13,442 nucleotides of DNA from the NCBI GenBank assembly GCA_000431975.1, contig HF988598.1, forward strand, positions 1-13,442, written 5' to 3'. Every line of letters starts with the position of its first letter. Position 1 is the stretch's first letter. Below, piece by piece: positions 7,490 to 13,442 of this stretch. The position numbers and the translations under genes are program-made. The DNA comes from Prevotella sp. CAG:924. Its GTDB lineage: Bacteria; Bacteroidota; Bacteroidia; Bacteroidales; Bacteroidaceae. The notes beneath the pieces are model-generated. The model did not search any database, had not been told where the DNA came from, and saw only the letters and a list, made by a program, of their open reading frames with translations.

Positions 7490-8296
7490 TTATCCCAGAT
7501 AGAGCGTGAGCAGGTCGAAGGTGATCCCGCGTAGGGCTGTCATAGGTGCCCGGTTGAAGTCGCTGCTGGCCAGGATACGGCTTACCTTTGCCACATATTT
7601 CTTGAGGGGTTGCATCAGATCGTCACCCTCGGGTATCTCGCCGGAGATGTAAAGCTCGTCACGTTGCTGGTCGAGTGCCAGCTGTTTCCAGACGAACAGG
7701 ATGAAGTAGATGGCATCCTTCGCATTGCGTGTGTTGAACGAGTTGTTGAAGAGGAAGCGGTTGCGTTCAAAGGCGAACACCTCCATCTTTCCGTCGTGAA
7801 AATGAGCGAAGAGCTTGCGGCGTTCTCCGAATGCTCCGCGGCGGTGCAGGTAGCTCCATACGGGACGCATGAGTGTGGTGAAGCGCACATCGCGGAAATG
7901 ATCATCGACGACGAGCTTCAGGTCCTTGTTCACGGCAAAGAGGGCCATGCAGTTAAGGTTGGGCAACGGGTTGGCCATCACCACCGACCCTTCCGTATAG
8001 GGGAAGGAGTGTGAGTAGAGTGTCTCATTGTCGCTCTCCTGATATTCCTCACGGGGCACGAGGAGCACCGGTGCGTCGACGAGCACCTGGGCACGGTCGT
8101 TCGGACCTTGGAGGAGGGAGGCGCTACGGAAAGCCTCGCGAAGATTGGCGGCCATGGACACGCCGCTCTTCGACACGTACGGCTCGAAGCGCAACTGCTC
8201 TTTCACGTCCTTGTCGGCCACGGCGAACATCAGTGAGCCGGGACTCACGCGCAGGGTGATGCGCGGCATCTTCATCGGGGTTGTTGTATCTGTCAT
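7490..8296 (-). CDS. DUF3822 family protein
   Basis: This 268-residue protein matches my recollection of the Bacteroidota family DUF3822, usually encoded beside rsmD. Features in order: a beta-rich N-terminal half (residues about 10-110, including ITLRVSPGSLMFAVAD and QVLVDAPVLLVPREEY), then a second half with a similar layout (FAHFHDGKMEVFAFERNRF, then NAKDAIYFILFVWKQL). The duplicated layout of a strand pair followed by a helix recalls the actin-like (ASKHA) fold of PilM/FtsA proteins; that is inference, and no phosphate-binding loop can be firmly assigned. There is no signal peptide or membrane segment, so it is probably cytoplasmic. It starts 53 bases after the stop of the upstream membrane protein gene. 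Function is not established. Confidence 0.85.
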   Translation of the reverse strand: MTDTTTPMKMPRITLRVSPGSLMFAVADKDVKEQLRFEPYVSKSGVSMAANLREAFRSASLLQGPNDRAQVLVDAPVLLVPREEYQESDNETLYSHSFPYTEGSVVMANPLPNLNCMALFAVNKDLKLVVDDHFRDVRFTTLMRPVWSYLHRRGAFGERRKLFAHFHDGKMEVFAFERNRFLFNNSFNTRNAKDAIYFILFVWKQLALDQQRDELYISGEIPEGDDLMQPLKKYVAKVSRILASSDFNRAPMTALRGITFDLLTLYLG

Positions 8297-8349
8297 TTGT
8301 TCTTTTCTTGGAATGTCTGTGTCTTGTCATCTATGGGCGTGACAGGCGG

Positions 8350-8850
8350 TCACTCCCAGTTACCGGCGTTCTCGTTGGGCTGTGTGATGTCGCCGATCAT
8401 CAGGCCGGGGAAGCGGCCACCCATATTGGCCTTCTCCGTGAGGTTGGCCACGGCGTTCTCGTCGAGGCCTTTAAGATATTGGTCATAGGTGGCGCCGCAT
8501 TGCATGACGGGTACCTGTCGGCCGCTCTTTCCCATGACGAAGGATGCCTCGAGATGGAAGCGCTCCTTGCCGCTGAAGGGCACATACTGCAGGGAGTCGG
8601 CCAGGAGCTTCGCACGGATGAGCGTGGCCCAGTCGCCGGTGTAGACGCCTTTACGGGCACGGTAGCGCTCCTCGGCTGTCCGGATGTGGAGCAGCCGGGC
8701 CTTCACTGCCTTCTCGCGTTCAGCCTGCTCACGCTCGAACCGCATGGGACGCTCGACGCTCAACCAACAGAGGACGACGAGCACCAGTACACAAAAGCCC
8801 AGGATGATATTCTGATTTTTCAGGAGCTTGGCTCCGCTTAGCTTTGTCAT
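8350..8850 (-). CDS. Small single-pass membrane protein, possibly pseudopilin-like
   Basis: The product has 166 residues if started at the ATG at 8850. The frame could be read from 8880, but the promoter -7 box (8865-8858) lies inside that extension, so the shorter form is right. Residues 1-14 are short and basic, 15-32 form one membrane helix, and 36-62 are a highly charged helix (FEREQAEREKAVKARL). RTAEERYRARKGVYTGDW (57-74) resembles the helix-to-loop region of type II/IV pseudopilins, although no prepilin peptidase site (G then F/E before the hydrophobic stretch) is visible. The remainder would face the periplasm. It is the first gene of the unit with DUF3822 and rsmD. I cannot assign a function. 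Confidence 0.75.
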   Translation of the reverse strand: MTKLSGAKLLKNQNIILGFCVLVLVVLCWLSVERPMRFEREQAEREKAVKARLLHIRTAEERYRARKGVYTGDWATLIRAKLLADSLQYVPFSGKERFHLEASFVMGKSGRQVPVMQCGATYDQYLKGLDENAVANLTEKANMGGRFPGLMIGDITQPNENAGNWE

Positions 8851-8857
8851 AACGAGA

Positions 8858-8888
8858 CAAAGATACAATCTTTTGGTCAAAGGGCAAA
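8858..8888 (-). promoter_or_regulatory. Promoter of the membrane protein-DUF3822-rsmD unit
   Basis: On the minus strand TTTG (8888-8885) is followed after 19 bases by TATCTTTG (8865-8858), an exact TAnnTTTG match. Only seven bases separate the -7 box from the ATG at 8850, so transcription should begin at or next to the start codon and the mRNA would be leaderless or nearly so. Confidence 0.75.
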
Positions 8889-8940
8889 CAATAGGCTGTA
8901 GATTTTTATGCTTATCGGGAATTTATTTCTTTCCTTTTCG

Positions 8941-8948
8941 TATCTTTG
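8941..8948 (+). promoter_or_regulatory. -7 element of the RecD-like helicase promoter
   Basis: TATCTTTG is an exact TAnnTTTG match, identical to the -7 box of the divergent promoter at 8865-8858. No TTG is seen at the expected -33 distance, where the sequence is T-rich. The helicase ATG at 8997 lies 48 bases downstream. Confidence 0.55.
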
Positions 8949-8996
8949 CATTTGCGGCTTTTCCTGCCGGAGCTGCCGTTCCTTTTTGTTTTCATC

Positions 8997-10451
8997 ATGA
9001 CAGTACACGACTTCATACAACAGATCACCTCAGAACTGGGGTTTGCTCCCACCTCCGACCAGCAGCAGGCCATGGAGGTGTTCGGACATTTTCTGGCCGA
9101 CCGCCGGCAGGATGTGGTGATGATCATGCGCGGCTCGGCCGGTACGGGAAAGACCTCGGTGGCTGGAGCCATGGTGCGGACGCTGAGGCGTCTGGGCCAG
9201 AAGCTCACGCTCATGGCTCCGACGGGTAGGGCGGCTAAGGTGTTCTCTCTGAAGAGCGGCCTTCCTGCTGCCACCATCCATCGCCGCATCTACCGTGAGA
9301 AAGCCTATCAGGGACTCGATGGCCAGTTCGTCATCAACAACAATCTTTATCACAGCATGCTCTTCGTGGTCGATGAGTCGTCGATGATCTCTACGCTGAC
9401 CGCCGACAATGGATTTGGGTCGGGCAGTCTGCTCGACGATCTTATCCGCTATGTGTACAGTGGTCAGAATTGCCGCCTCCTTTTGTTGGGCGACAGTGCC
9501 CAGCTGCCGCCGGTAGGCGAGGAGGAGGCACCGGCGCTCTCGGCTGATGTGCTGGCCGGCTATGGACTGAGCGTCTATCAGACCGATCTGAATGAGGTGG
9601 TGCGCCAGAAGAGTGAGAGCGGCATCCTGTGGAATGCCACCTCGCTCCGTGCCCTCATCACGCATGAGGAGGCCACCCATCTGCCGGTCATCCGTTTCAG
9701 TGGCTTTGCCGATGTGGTCCGCATGCCGGGCAATGAGCTGATAGAGTCGCTCGCCTCCAGTTATAGTGAGGTGGGTGTCGACGACACCATCGTCATCACC
9801 CGTAGCAACAAGCGGGCGAATATCTACAACGAAGGCATACGGCGGACGGTGCTCGACCGCGAGGAGCGTCTCTCCTCCGGCGATCTGGTGATGGTGGTGA
9901 GGAATAATTATTACTGGACGGAGCGGGAGGCCAGACAACTGAAAGAGGGCGAGCAGTTGCCGTTGACCTTTCTTGCCAACGGCGATGTGGCGCGGGTACA
10001 GCGTGTCCGTAATATCCGCGATCTGTATGGCTTCACATTTGCCGATGTGTGGCTGGTCTTCCCCGACTATGACGGTTATGAGATGCAGGTGACGGTCATC
10101 CTCGATTCCCTCTCCACGGAGGCTCCGGCTCTTACGCGCGAGCAGAGCGAACAGCTTTATCAGAGGGTGATGGAAGATTATGCCGACCTTACCACGAAGT
10201 CGGCCCGTGTCAAGGCGCTCCGCGACGATCCGCTCTTCAATGCCGTGCAGATCAAGTTTGCCTATGCCGTCACCTGCCATAAGGCGCAGGGCGGACAGTG
10301 GAGCCACGTCTACCTCGATCAGGGTTATATGACCGATGATATGCTCACACCCGACTATATCCATTGGCTGTACACCGCCTTCACACGTGCCACAGCGAAG
10401 CTCTTTCTTGTCAACTGGCCGAAAGAGCAGTGCGATGTGTGGGAAGACTGA
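8997..10451 (+). CDS. RecD-like superfamily 1 DNA helicase / AAA family ATPase
   Basis: This 484-residue protein carries the motifs of a superfamily 1 helicase of the RecD/Dda type. Motif I (Walker A) is GSAGTGKT with K52, motif Ia is APTGRAAKVF, motif II is VDESS with D126-E127, and motif III is GDSAQLPPVG (165-174). The C-terminal UvrD_C_2-type motif V is TCHKAQGGQW (from T426) and motif VI is TAFTRA with R464. Such proteins use ATP to move along and unwind DNA, probably in repair or replication restart. The Walker A motif is only about 45 residues from the N-terminus, so the long N-terminal region of RecD2 is absent; the protein is compact like Dda. The frame could start at TTG 8946, but that overlaps the promoter. 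ATG 8997 gives MTVHDFIQQI, followed by the Q-motif-like TSDQQQAM. It is a single-gene unit ended by the terminator at 10475-10527. Confidence 0.9.
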   Translation: MTVHDFIQQITSELGFAPTSDQQQAMEVFGHFLADRRQDVVMIMRGSAGTGKTSVAGAMVRTLRRLGQKLTLMAPTGRAAKVFSLKSGLPAATIHRRIYREKAYQGLDGQFVINNNLYHSMLFVVDESSMISTLTADNGFGSGSLLDDLIRYVYSGQNCRLLLLGDSAQLPPVGEEEAPALSADVLAGYGLSVYQTDLNEVVRQKSESGILWNATSLRALITHEEATHLPVIRFSGFADVVRMPGNELIESLASSYSEVGVDDTIVITRSNKRANIYNEGIRRTVLDREERLSSGDLVMVVRNNYYWTEREARQLKEGEQLPLTFLANGDVARVQRVRNIRDLYGFTFADVWLVFPDYDGYEMQVTVILDSLSTEAPALTREQSEQLYQRVMEDYADLTTKSARVKALRDDPLFNAVQIKFAYAVTCHKAQGGQWSHVYLDQGYMTDDMLTPDYIHWLYTAFTRATAKLFLVNWPKEQCDVWED

Positions 10452-10474
10452 TGGTAAGCATGCTTTATGATTAT

Positions 10475-10527
10475 CCCGTCGGCGGAATTAATTTAGTGTA
10501 TGCTTAATTCTGCCGATGGGTTTGTTT
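10475..10527 (+). terminator. Rho-independent terminator of the helicase gene
   Basis: A 17-base-pair stem is formed by 10475-10491 (CCCGTCGGCGGAATTAA) and 10504-10520 (TTAATTCTGCCGATGGG), with two G-T pairs and a 12-base loop. TTTGTTT follows directly. It begins 23 bases after the helicase stop codon. Confidence 0.9.
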
Positions 10528-10563
10528 AAGGTTTACATATTGCAGGACGGTGAGGGCGCTGAC

Positions 10564-10604
10564 TTTGCCGATGATTCCGGCAAACAAACTTTACGTTATT
10601 TTTG
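10564..10604 (+). promoter_or_regulatory. Inverted repeat followed by a -7-like box
   Basis: TTTGCCG (10564-10570) and CGGCAAA (10578-10584) form a perfect 7-base inverted repeat around ATGATTC. Thirteen bases later TATTTTTG (10597-10604) matches TAnnTTTG. A TTG at the proper -33 distance is missing. Downstream only a 29-codon open frame (ATG 10622 to TGA 10709-10711) follows, so no gene is convincingly served. It may be a relic promoter/operator or chance. Confidence 0.25.
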
Positions 10605-11059
10605 CATCATTTCTGATGACGATGAACCGGTCTGTCTGTTGCGGGAATAATGTCCCGATCCCCCTTCTTGCTTTTGCAAAGGAGATGGTGGTTGCCAATT
10701 CTTTTGGTTGAGCCGGTACGGACATTCCGGTCTTGTATATGCGGTTTCGAACAGGTCAAGCTCGTACATCAGCCCCTATAGATCCCTGTGCAATCTTGGT
10801 GAGCCTGTCGTCCCTCGCTGTTAAAGAAGGACATCAGGCTCACGTAGTGCTCTCGCTCCTGATGCTTCTCCTGGGCATGTCTGATGCTCTGGATGGTCTC
10901 GTTCAGTTCCGATATACTGTTGCCTGCTCGATGCTGCACATACTTCCGCTGTCGTCTGAAACGATCAGATAGAATGCTTTCTGTCGTATATTTTAATTTG
11001 GTGAAAGTCTTGCGTGTGTCGAAGACTTTTACTTTCTATACTCCCGAAAGATTCAACAT
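10596..11059 (-). pseudogene. Decayed minus-strand gene of unknown function
   Basis: Reading the minus strand from ATG 11059 gives MLNLSGV, then a TAG, then 88 uninterrupted codons (11035-10772) ending at TGA 10771-10769. These include KVFDTRKTFTKLKYTTES and a charged helical part, ELNETIQSIRHAQEKHQERE. An overlapping frame then begins with ATG 10769 and runs 57 codons (MYELDLFETAYTRPECPYRL...) to TAA 10596. One premature stop plus one frameshift would therefore join a product of about 150 residues. The 88-codon stretch reads like protein (charged, helical, coiled-coil potential), unlike the opposite-strand frames. I do not recognise the family. It may be a dead gene, or chance open frames. 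Confidence 0.35.
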
Positions 11060-11108
11060 CTGTCATTGAGGCGGGAATTTTCCGCAACATCGTTGTATGT
11101 CTGGTGTT

Positions 11109-11290
11109 TTAGAGGTAGCTGACCGTTTCTTCTACCGGTTTGCGGCTGTTATGGTTGGCCAATGGCTTGCTTCCTTCAGCTGCATAGCCAAGGGCAAGGC
11201 AGGCCAGAACTTCTTCGTTCTCGGGCAAGATGACAAAATATACGCTCAACCCACTATAAAGCGTCCGTTATCATCGTACCCCAGTCCTGT
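11109..11290 (-). pseudogene. Nitroreductase-like C-terminal remnant
   Basis: On the minus strand 53 codons are open from 11267 to the TAA at 11111-11109. They encode YFVILPENEEVLACLALGYA, then AEGSKPLANHNSRKPVEETV and SYL. LPEN, then a hydrophobic strand ending in LGYAAEGSKP, then a basic segment with RKPVEE and a final aromatic residue, is the usual C-terminal pattern of FMN-dependent nitroreductase family proteins. Just upstream the frame is closed by two consecutive stops (11273-11268). A neighbouring frame gives TMITDAL after GLG, a plausible continuation needing frameshifts. No N-terminal half, FMN-binding Arg/Ser motif or start codon is found further up. I read it as a degraded gene fragment; the family assignment is from memory of the pattern. 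Confidence 0.55.
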
Positions 11291-11941
11291 CAAAGGCAGA
11301 AATCATGCTGGTCATGATACTTTTACACCTGTCTGTCAGGATAAATAGAAATGGCATAATTTCATCTGCAGCTCCTATTTCCGGGAATACTGTCAGCCGG
11401 GTGTCTGTCATTTCCGTTTCGGAGTGGAAACGACATGGAAATATATAGCGGGGATCAGGCTCCTGAATACTCGGAAAAGGGAGCCGGCATCATAAGACAA
11501 GACACCTAGATGGGCAAAATCCGTTTAAATTCAGAGGGATGTTTTTGAGATAATGACAGATGATGATACAATAGCTCCGATCTTTCTATATATAAAAGGG
11601 TATTCTATACTTTCACAAGTGATCATATATCATCTGTTTGCCATTCGATGTTTTGGGTATTATCCACATTGTGAGACCACACCCGGTGCGACCACAAGTA
11701 TATGTTGTCCGTTCAGGTATAGTGTTTCGTCCGCATCGCAGGGAGACATGGCGTTTTTATACGTAAAACTATGTCAGCCACAGGAATACAACCTGTCACA
11801 TCCAATTCCGGATAAGCCATTTGTATTGTCGACAGTAACACAGGCCATAATAGAACGTATTGATAATCATTATGTTAGTTGATGACTGGAGGCTACGGTT
11901 TTCTGTATCTCATTTTTAATATCTATTTAACATGGAAAGCA
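11291..11941. other. Long AT-richer stretch without a recognisable gene
   Basis: Nothing here can be assigned with confidence. A + strand frame of 109 codons (11553-11882) has many rare-looking codons and an atypical composition (Cys, Ile, Tyr and Pro rich), and I do not accept it as a gene. A hairpin, GGCTCC (11458-11463) with GGAGCC (11480-11485), lacks a T-run. A direct repeat of GTGAGACCACA / GTGCGACCACA occurs at 11671-11681 and 11686-11696. The stretch probably combines decayed coding sequence with the upstream control region of the gene at 12002. Confidence 0.5.
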
Positions 11942-11972
11942 TTGCATTATATAAATAAAATATCTATTTTTG
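11942..11972 (+). promoter_or_regulatory. Promoter of the secreted Ig-like protein gene
   Basis: TTG at 11942-11944 and TATTTTTG at 11965-11972 match the Bacteroidota -33 and -7 elements with a 20-base spacer. The ATG at 12002 lies 29 bases downstream in an AT-rich leader without a Shine-Dalgarno sequence. Its position rules out translation starting from the in-frame ATG at 11879. Confidence 0.75.
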
Positions 11973-12001
11973 CGATATATCTGATAAGTAACTTAAATTT
12001 T

Positions 12002-13351
12002 ATGACTATGAACAAAATTCTACGTTTAACATTCATGGCTGTCCTTTCCCTGATATGTGGAGCAGGATTTGCCCAGACTACTTTTAATTTTACTGCCTTG
12101 TATGGTGATGCTACCATTAGTGACATCTCAGGAATGCCGCAGGCATTGGATGGGGTCACCGTATCGTTTGCTAAAGGCAATTCCCAAAATGCACCGGCCT
12201 ATAACAAGGCGGGTGAGGTGCGCCTCTATGGAGGTAGTAGCGCTACTGTACTTGACGGATGTACGATGACGTTCACGTCTACAGCCGGCAACATGCAGAC
12301 CATTACGCTCGAGCATGGAAGCAATGGAACATGGGGTACGATGACTGCCAATGTAGGTACCCTTTCGGAAGATGAGAATAAGAATATCACCTGGACCGGT
12401 GATGCCGCAGAGGTGGTCTTCACCGCTTCGCGTAACGTTGCCGATCCCACCAAAGCGACTCAGAACCGTTATAAGTCAGCAGTGGTGACCTTGAAGGGTG
12501 GTGTGACCAAGAAGGCTGCAGGCCTTGCTTTCAGCGAGACCAACGTGTCTGTCGAGCAGGGCACGTCTTTCAATGCTCCTACATTCACGAAGGAGACGAC
12601 AGCACCTGTCACATTCACATCCGACAATGAGGGTGTGGCTTCTGTCAACAGCGAGGGAACTATCACCCTGGGTGGTGAACTGGGTACGGCTGTCATCACA
12701 GCTTCTTCTGAGGAGAACGATGAGTACTATGCAGGCAGCGCCACTTGCGAGATCGAGGTGTTCGTGTACAACAACTATAAGAAGGTGGCTGCTGTGACAA
12801 GCGGTAAGGAATATCTTATCGTGGCACAGCGTGACTGTGAGACTTATTATGCTTATCCTCTCTCTGAGACCTATACCTATGGTTATCTGTCTTCTGGTAC
12901 GGTCGATGGTCTCCAGGACGAGATCAAGGTGAAGAGTACTTATGATGATGGCTTCGTATTCACAGAGAGTGGCACTGGCTACACCATCCAGGACTGCTAT
13001 GGAAGATATTTGTATCAGAAGGGAGATTACAACTCATTCAATGTCAGTGACGAGCCCAGCGTATGGAATGTAGAGCCTCAGGCTGACGGTACGTTCAAGA
13101 TCGAGCAGAATGGATATTTCGTACAGTGGGGTGACGGCACCCACACTACCTTCGGCGTATATACCGAGCAGGACAACAACAGAGTACTGCCGTTCCTCTA
13201 TGAGCTTGAAGAGGTGGGTTCTGGTGTCAGCAAGGTGACAGTTGACGGTGAGGACGCTAATGCTCCTGTTTACAATCTGGCCGGCCAGCGTGTAAGCAAG
13301 GATGCCAAGGGAATCCTGATCCAGAATGGTAAGAAGTTCGTGAATAAGTAA
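12002..13351 (+). CDS. Secreted Ig-like-domain protein with C-terminal sorting-type domain
   Basis: From ATG 12002 the protein has 449 residues (ATG 12008 is equally possible). Residues 4-24 form a signal peptide (basic NKILR, hydrophobic core, cleavage near GFAQ). Residues about 25-168 are a beta-rich module (FNFTALYGDATISDI, VRLYGGSSATVL) common in Bacteroidota surface proteins. About 170-254 form a bacterial Ig-like (BIG2-type) domain with VTFTSDNEGVASVNSEGTI and YYAGSATCEIEV. About 256-405 are a further beta-rich, Tyr- and Gly-rich module containing YLIVA and GRYLYQKGDYNSF. The last 40 residues, with APVYNLAGQRVSKDAKGI and IQNGKK, match the C-terminal signal of proteins exported by type IX secretion in this phylum. 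It is likely cell-surface or released. No catalytic motif is seen, so a binding or structural role is possible. It is a single-gene unit with its own promoter and terminator. Confidence 0.85.
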   Translation: MTMNKILRLTFMAVLSLICGAGFAQTTFNFTALYGDATISDISGMPQALDGVTVSFAKGNSQNAPAYNKAGEVRLYGGSSATVLDGCTMTFTSTAGNMQTITLEHGSNGTWGTMTANVGTLSEDENKNITWTGDAAEVVFTASRNVADPTKATQNRYKSAVVTLKGGVTKKAAGLAFSETNVSVEQGTSFNAPTFTKETTAPVTFTSDNEGVASVNSEGTITLGGELGTAVITASSEENDEYYAGSATCEIEVFVYNNYKKVAAVTSGKEYLIVAQRDCETYYAYPLSETYTYGYLSSGTVDGLQDEIKVKSTYDDGFVFTESGTGYTIQDCYGRYLYQKGDYNSFNVSDEPSVWNVEPQADGTFKIEQNGYFVQWGDGTHTTFGVYTEQDNNRVLPFLYELEEVGSGVSKVTVDGEDANAPVYNLAGQRVSKDAKGILIQNGKKFVNK

Positions 13352-13373
13352 ATCATTCAAATAGTTATACTGA

Positions 13374-13410
13374 AGAGGGATACGGTCATGTGATCGTGTC
13401 CCTCTTTTTT
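13374..13410 (+). terminator. Rho-independent terminator of the secreted protein gene
   Basis: AGAGGGATACG (13374-13384) pairs with CGTGTCCCTCT (13395-13405) over 11 base pairs with one G-T pair, around a 10-base loop, and the T-run extends to 13410. It starts 22 bases after the stop codon. Confidence 0.9.
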
Positions 13411-13442
13411 AGTATGCTCGGCATGAGCTTATTCTAATGGGT

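Noticed and set aside
8946..8996. TTG start giving the helicase 17 extra residues
   Set aside because: The extension overlaps the TATCTTTG promoter box and adds a hydrophobic stretch not expected in a cytoplasmic helicase. ATG 8997 is preferred.
9030..10364. 444-codon minus-strand open frame
   Set aside because: Antisense shadow of the RecD-like helicase; long antisense frames are expected from its GC-biased third positions, and its translation shows no motifs.
10733..11348. Three + strand open frames of 61-83 codons (10733-10972, 10884-11069, 11097-11348)
   Set aside because: They lie opposite the minus-strand remnants, whose translations look more like protein.
11553..11882. 109-codon + strand open frame
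   Set aside because: Composition is unlike the neighbours, no promoter or recognisable domain is seen, and it sits in a decayed interval. I cannot exclude a small gene but do not support it.
11879..12001. In-frame N-terminal extension of the secreted protein
   Set aside because: The promoter (11942-11972) lies inside it, and the signal peptide begins at the ATGs at 12002/12008.
1..13442. CRISPR array, tRNA/rRNA gene, insertion sequence or defence island
   Set aside because: No regularly spaced repeats, cloverleaf-like sequences, transposase motifs, terminal inverted repeats or nuclease/toxin-antitoxin pairs were seen.

Overview
The window looks like a chromosomal segment from a Bacteroidota bacterium, most likely of the Prevotella group (family Prevotellaceae). 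Four things point there. Genes are preceded by Bacteroidota-type promoters (TTG about 19-22 bases upstream of TAnnTTTG). Purine-rich Shine-Dalgarno sequences are mostly absent. The last gene encodes a secreted protein ending in the C-terminal signal typical of Prevotella/Bacteroides surface proteins. Gene content and protein style (DUF3822 next to rsmD, the QueD/QueE pair, the RecD-like helicase) fit the same phylum. The assignment is inference from style, not from a database search.

Layout. Bases 1-60 are the last codons of an unidentified gene on the + strand. A strong intrinsic terminator (174-220) and then a promoter (222-252) separate it from the primase gene dnaG (275-2336). dnaG is interrupted near its 5' end by a strange 28-base G/T-rich tract (332-359) that breaks the frame. 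A promoter at 2451-2483 then drives a membrane-anchored TPR protein (2507-4231). This is followed by a tight group queD-queE-cls (4319-6722): two steps of 7-deazaguanine (queuosine precursor) synthesis and a cardiolipin synthase. All of these are on the + strand.

A convergent three-gene minus-strand unit follows. In transcription order it is a small membrane-anchored protein (8850-8350), a DUF3822 protein (8296-7490) and rsmD, the 16S rRNA G966 methyltransferase (7326-6745). It starts from a very clear promoter at 8888-8858. Facing away from it is a second promoter (8941-8948) for a RecD-like superfamily 1 helicase (8997-10451), which ends in a textbook terminator (10475-10527).

From 10528 to about 11940 there is no intact gene. 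On the minus strand this stretch holds two decayed coding sequences: an unidentified one (about 10596-11059) and the C-terminus of a nitroreductase-like protein (11109 to about 11290). The rest is AT-richer sequence with nothing recognisable. A good promoter (11942-11972) then leads into a secreted Ig-like-domain protein (12002-13351), closed by a strong terminator (13374-13410).

Most of the window is core housekeeping: replication priming, tRNA-modification precursor synthesis, phospholipid synthesis, rRNA methylation and DNA unwinding. I found no defence system, CRISPR array, insertion sequence, tRNA, rRNA or riboswitch. The most notable item is the low-complexity tract inside dnaG. It is probably an assembly or sequencing artefact, but as written it separates the conserved first 19 codons of an essential gene from the rest.
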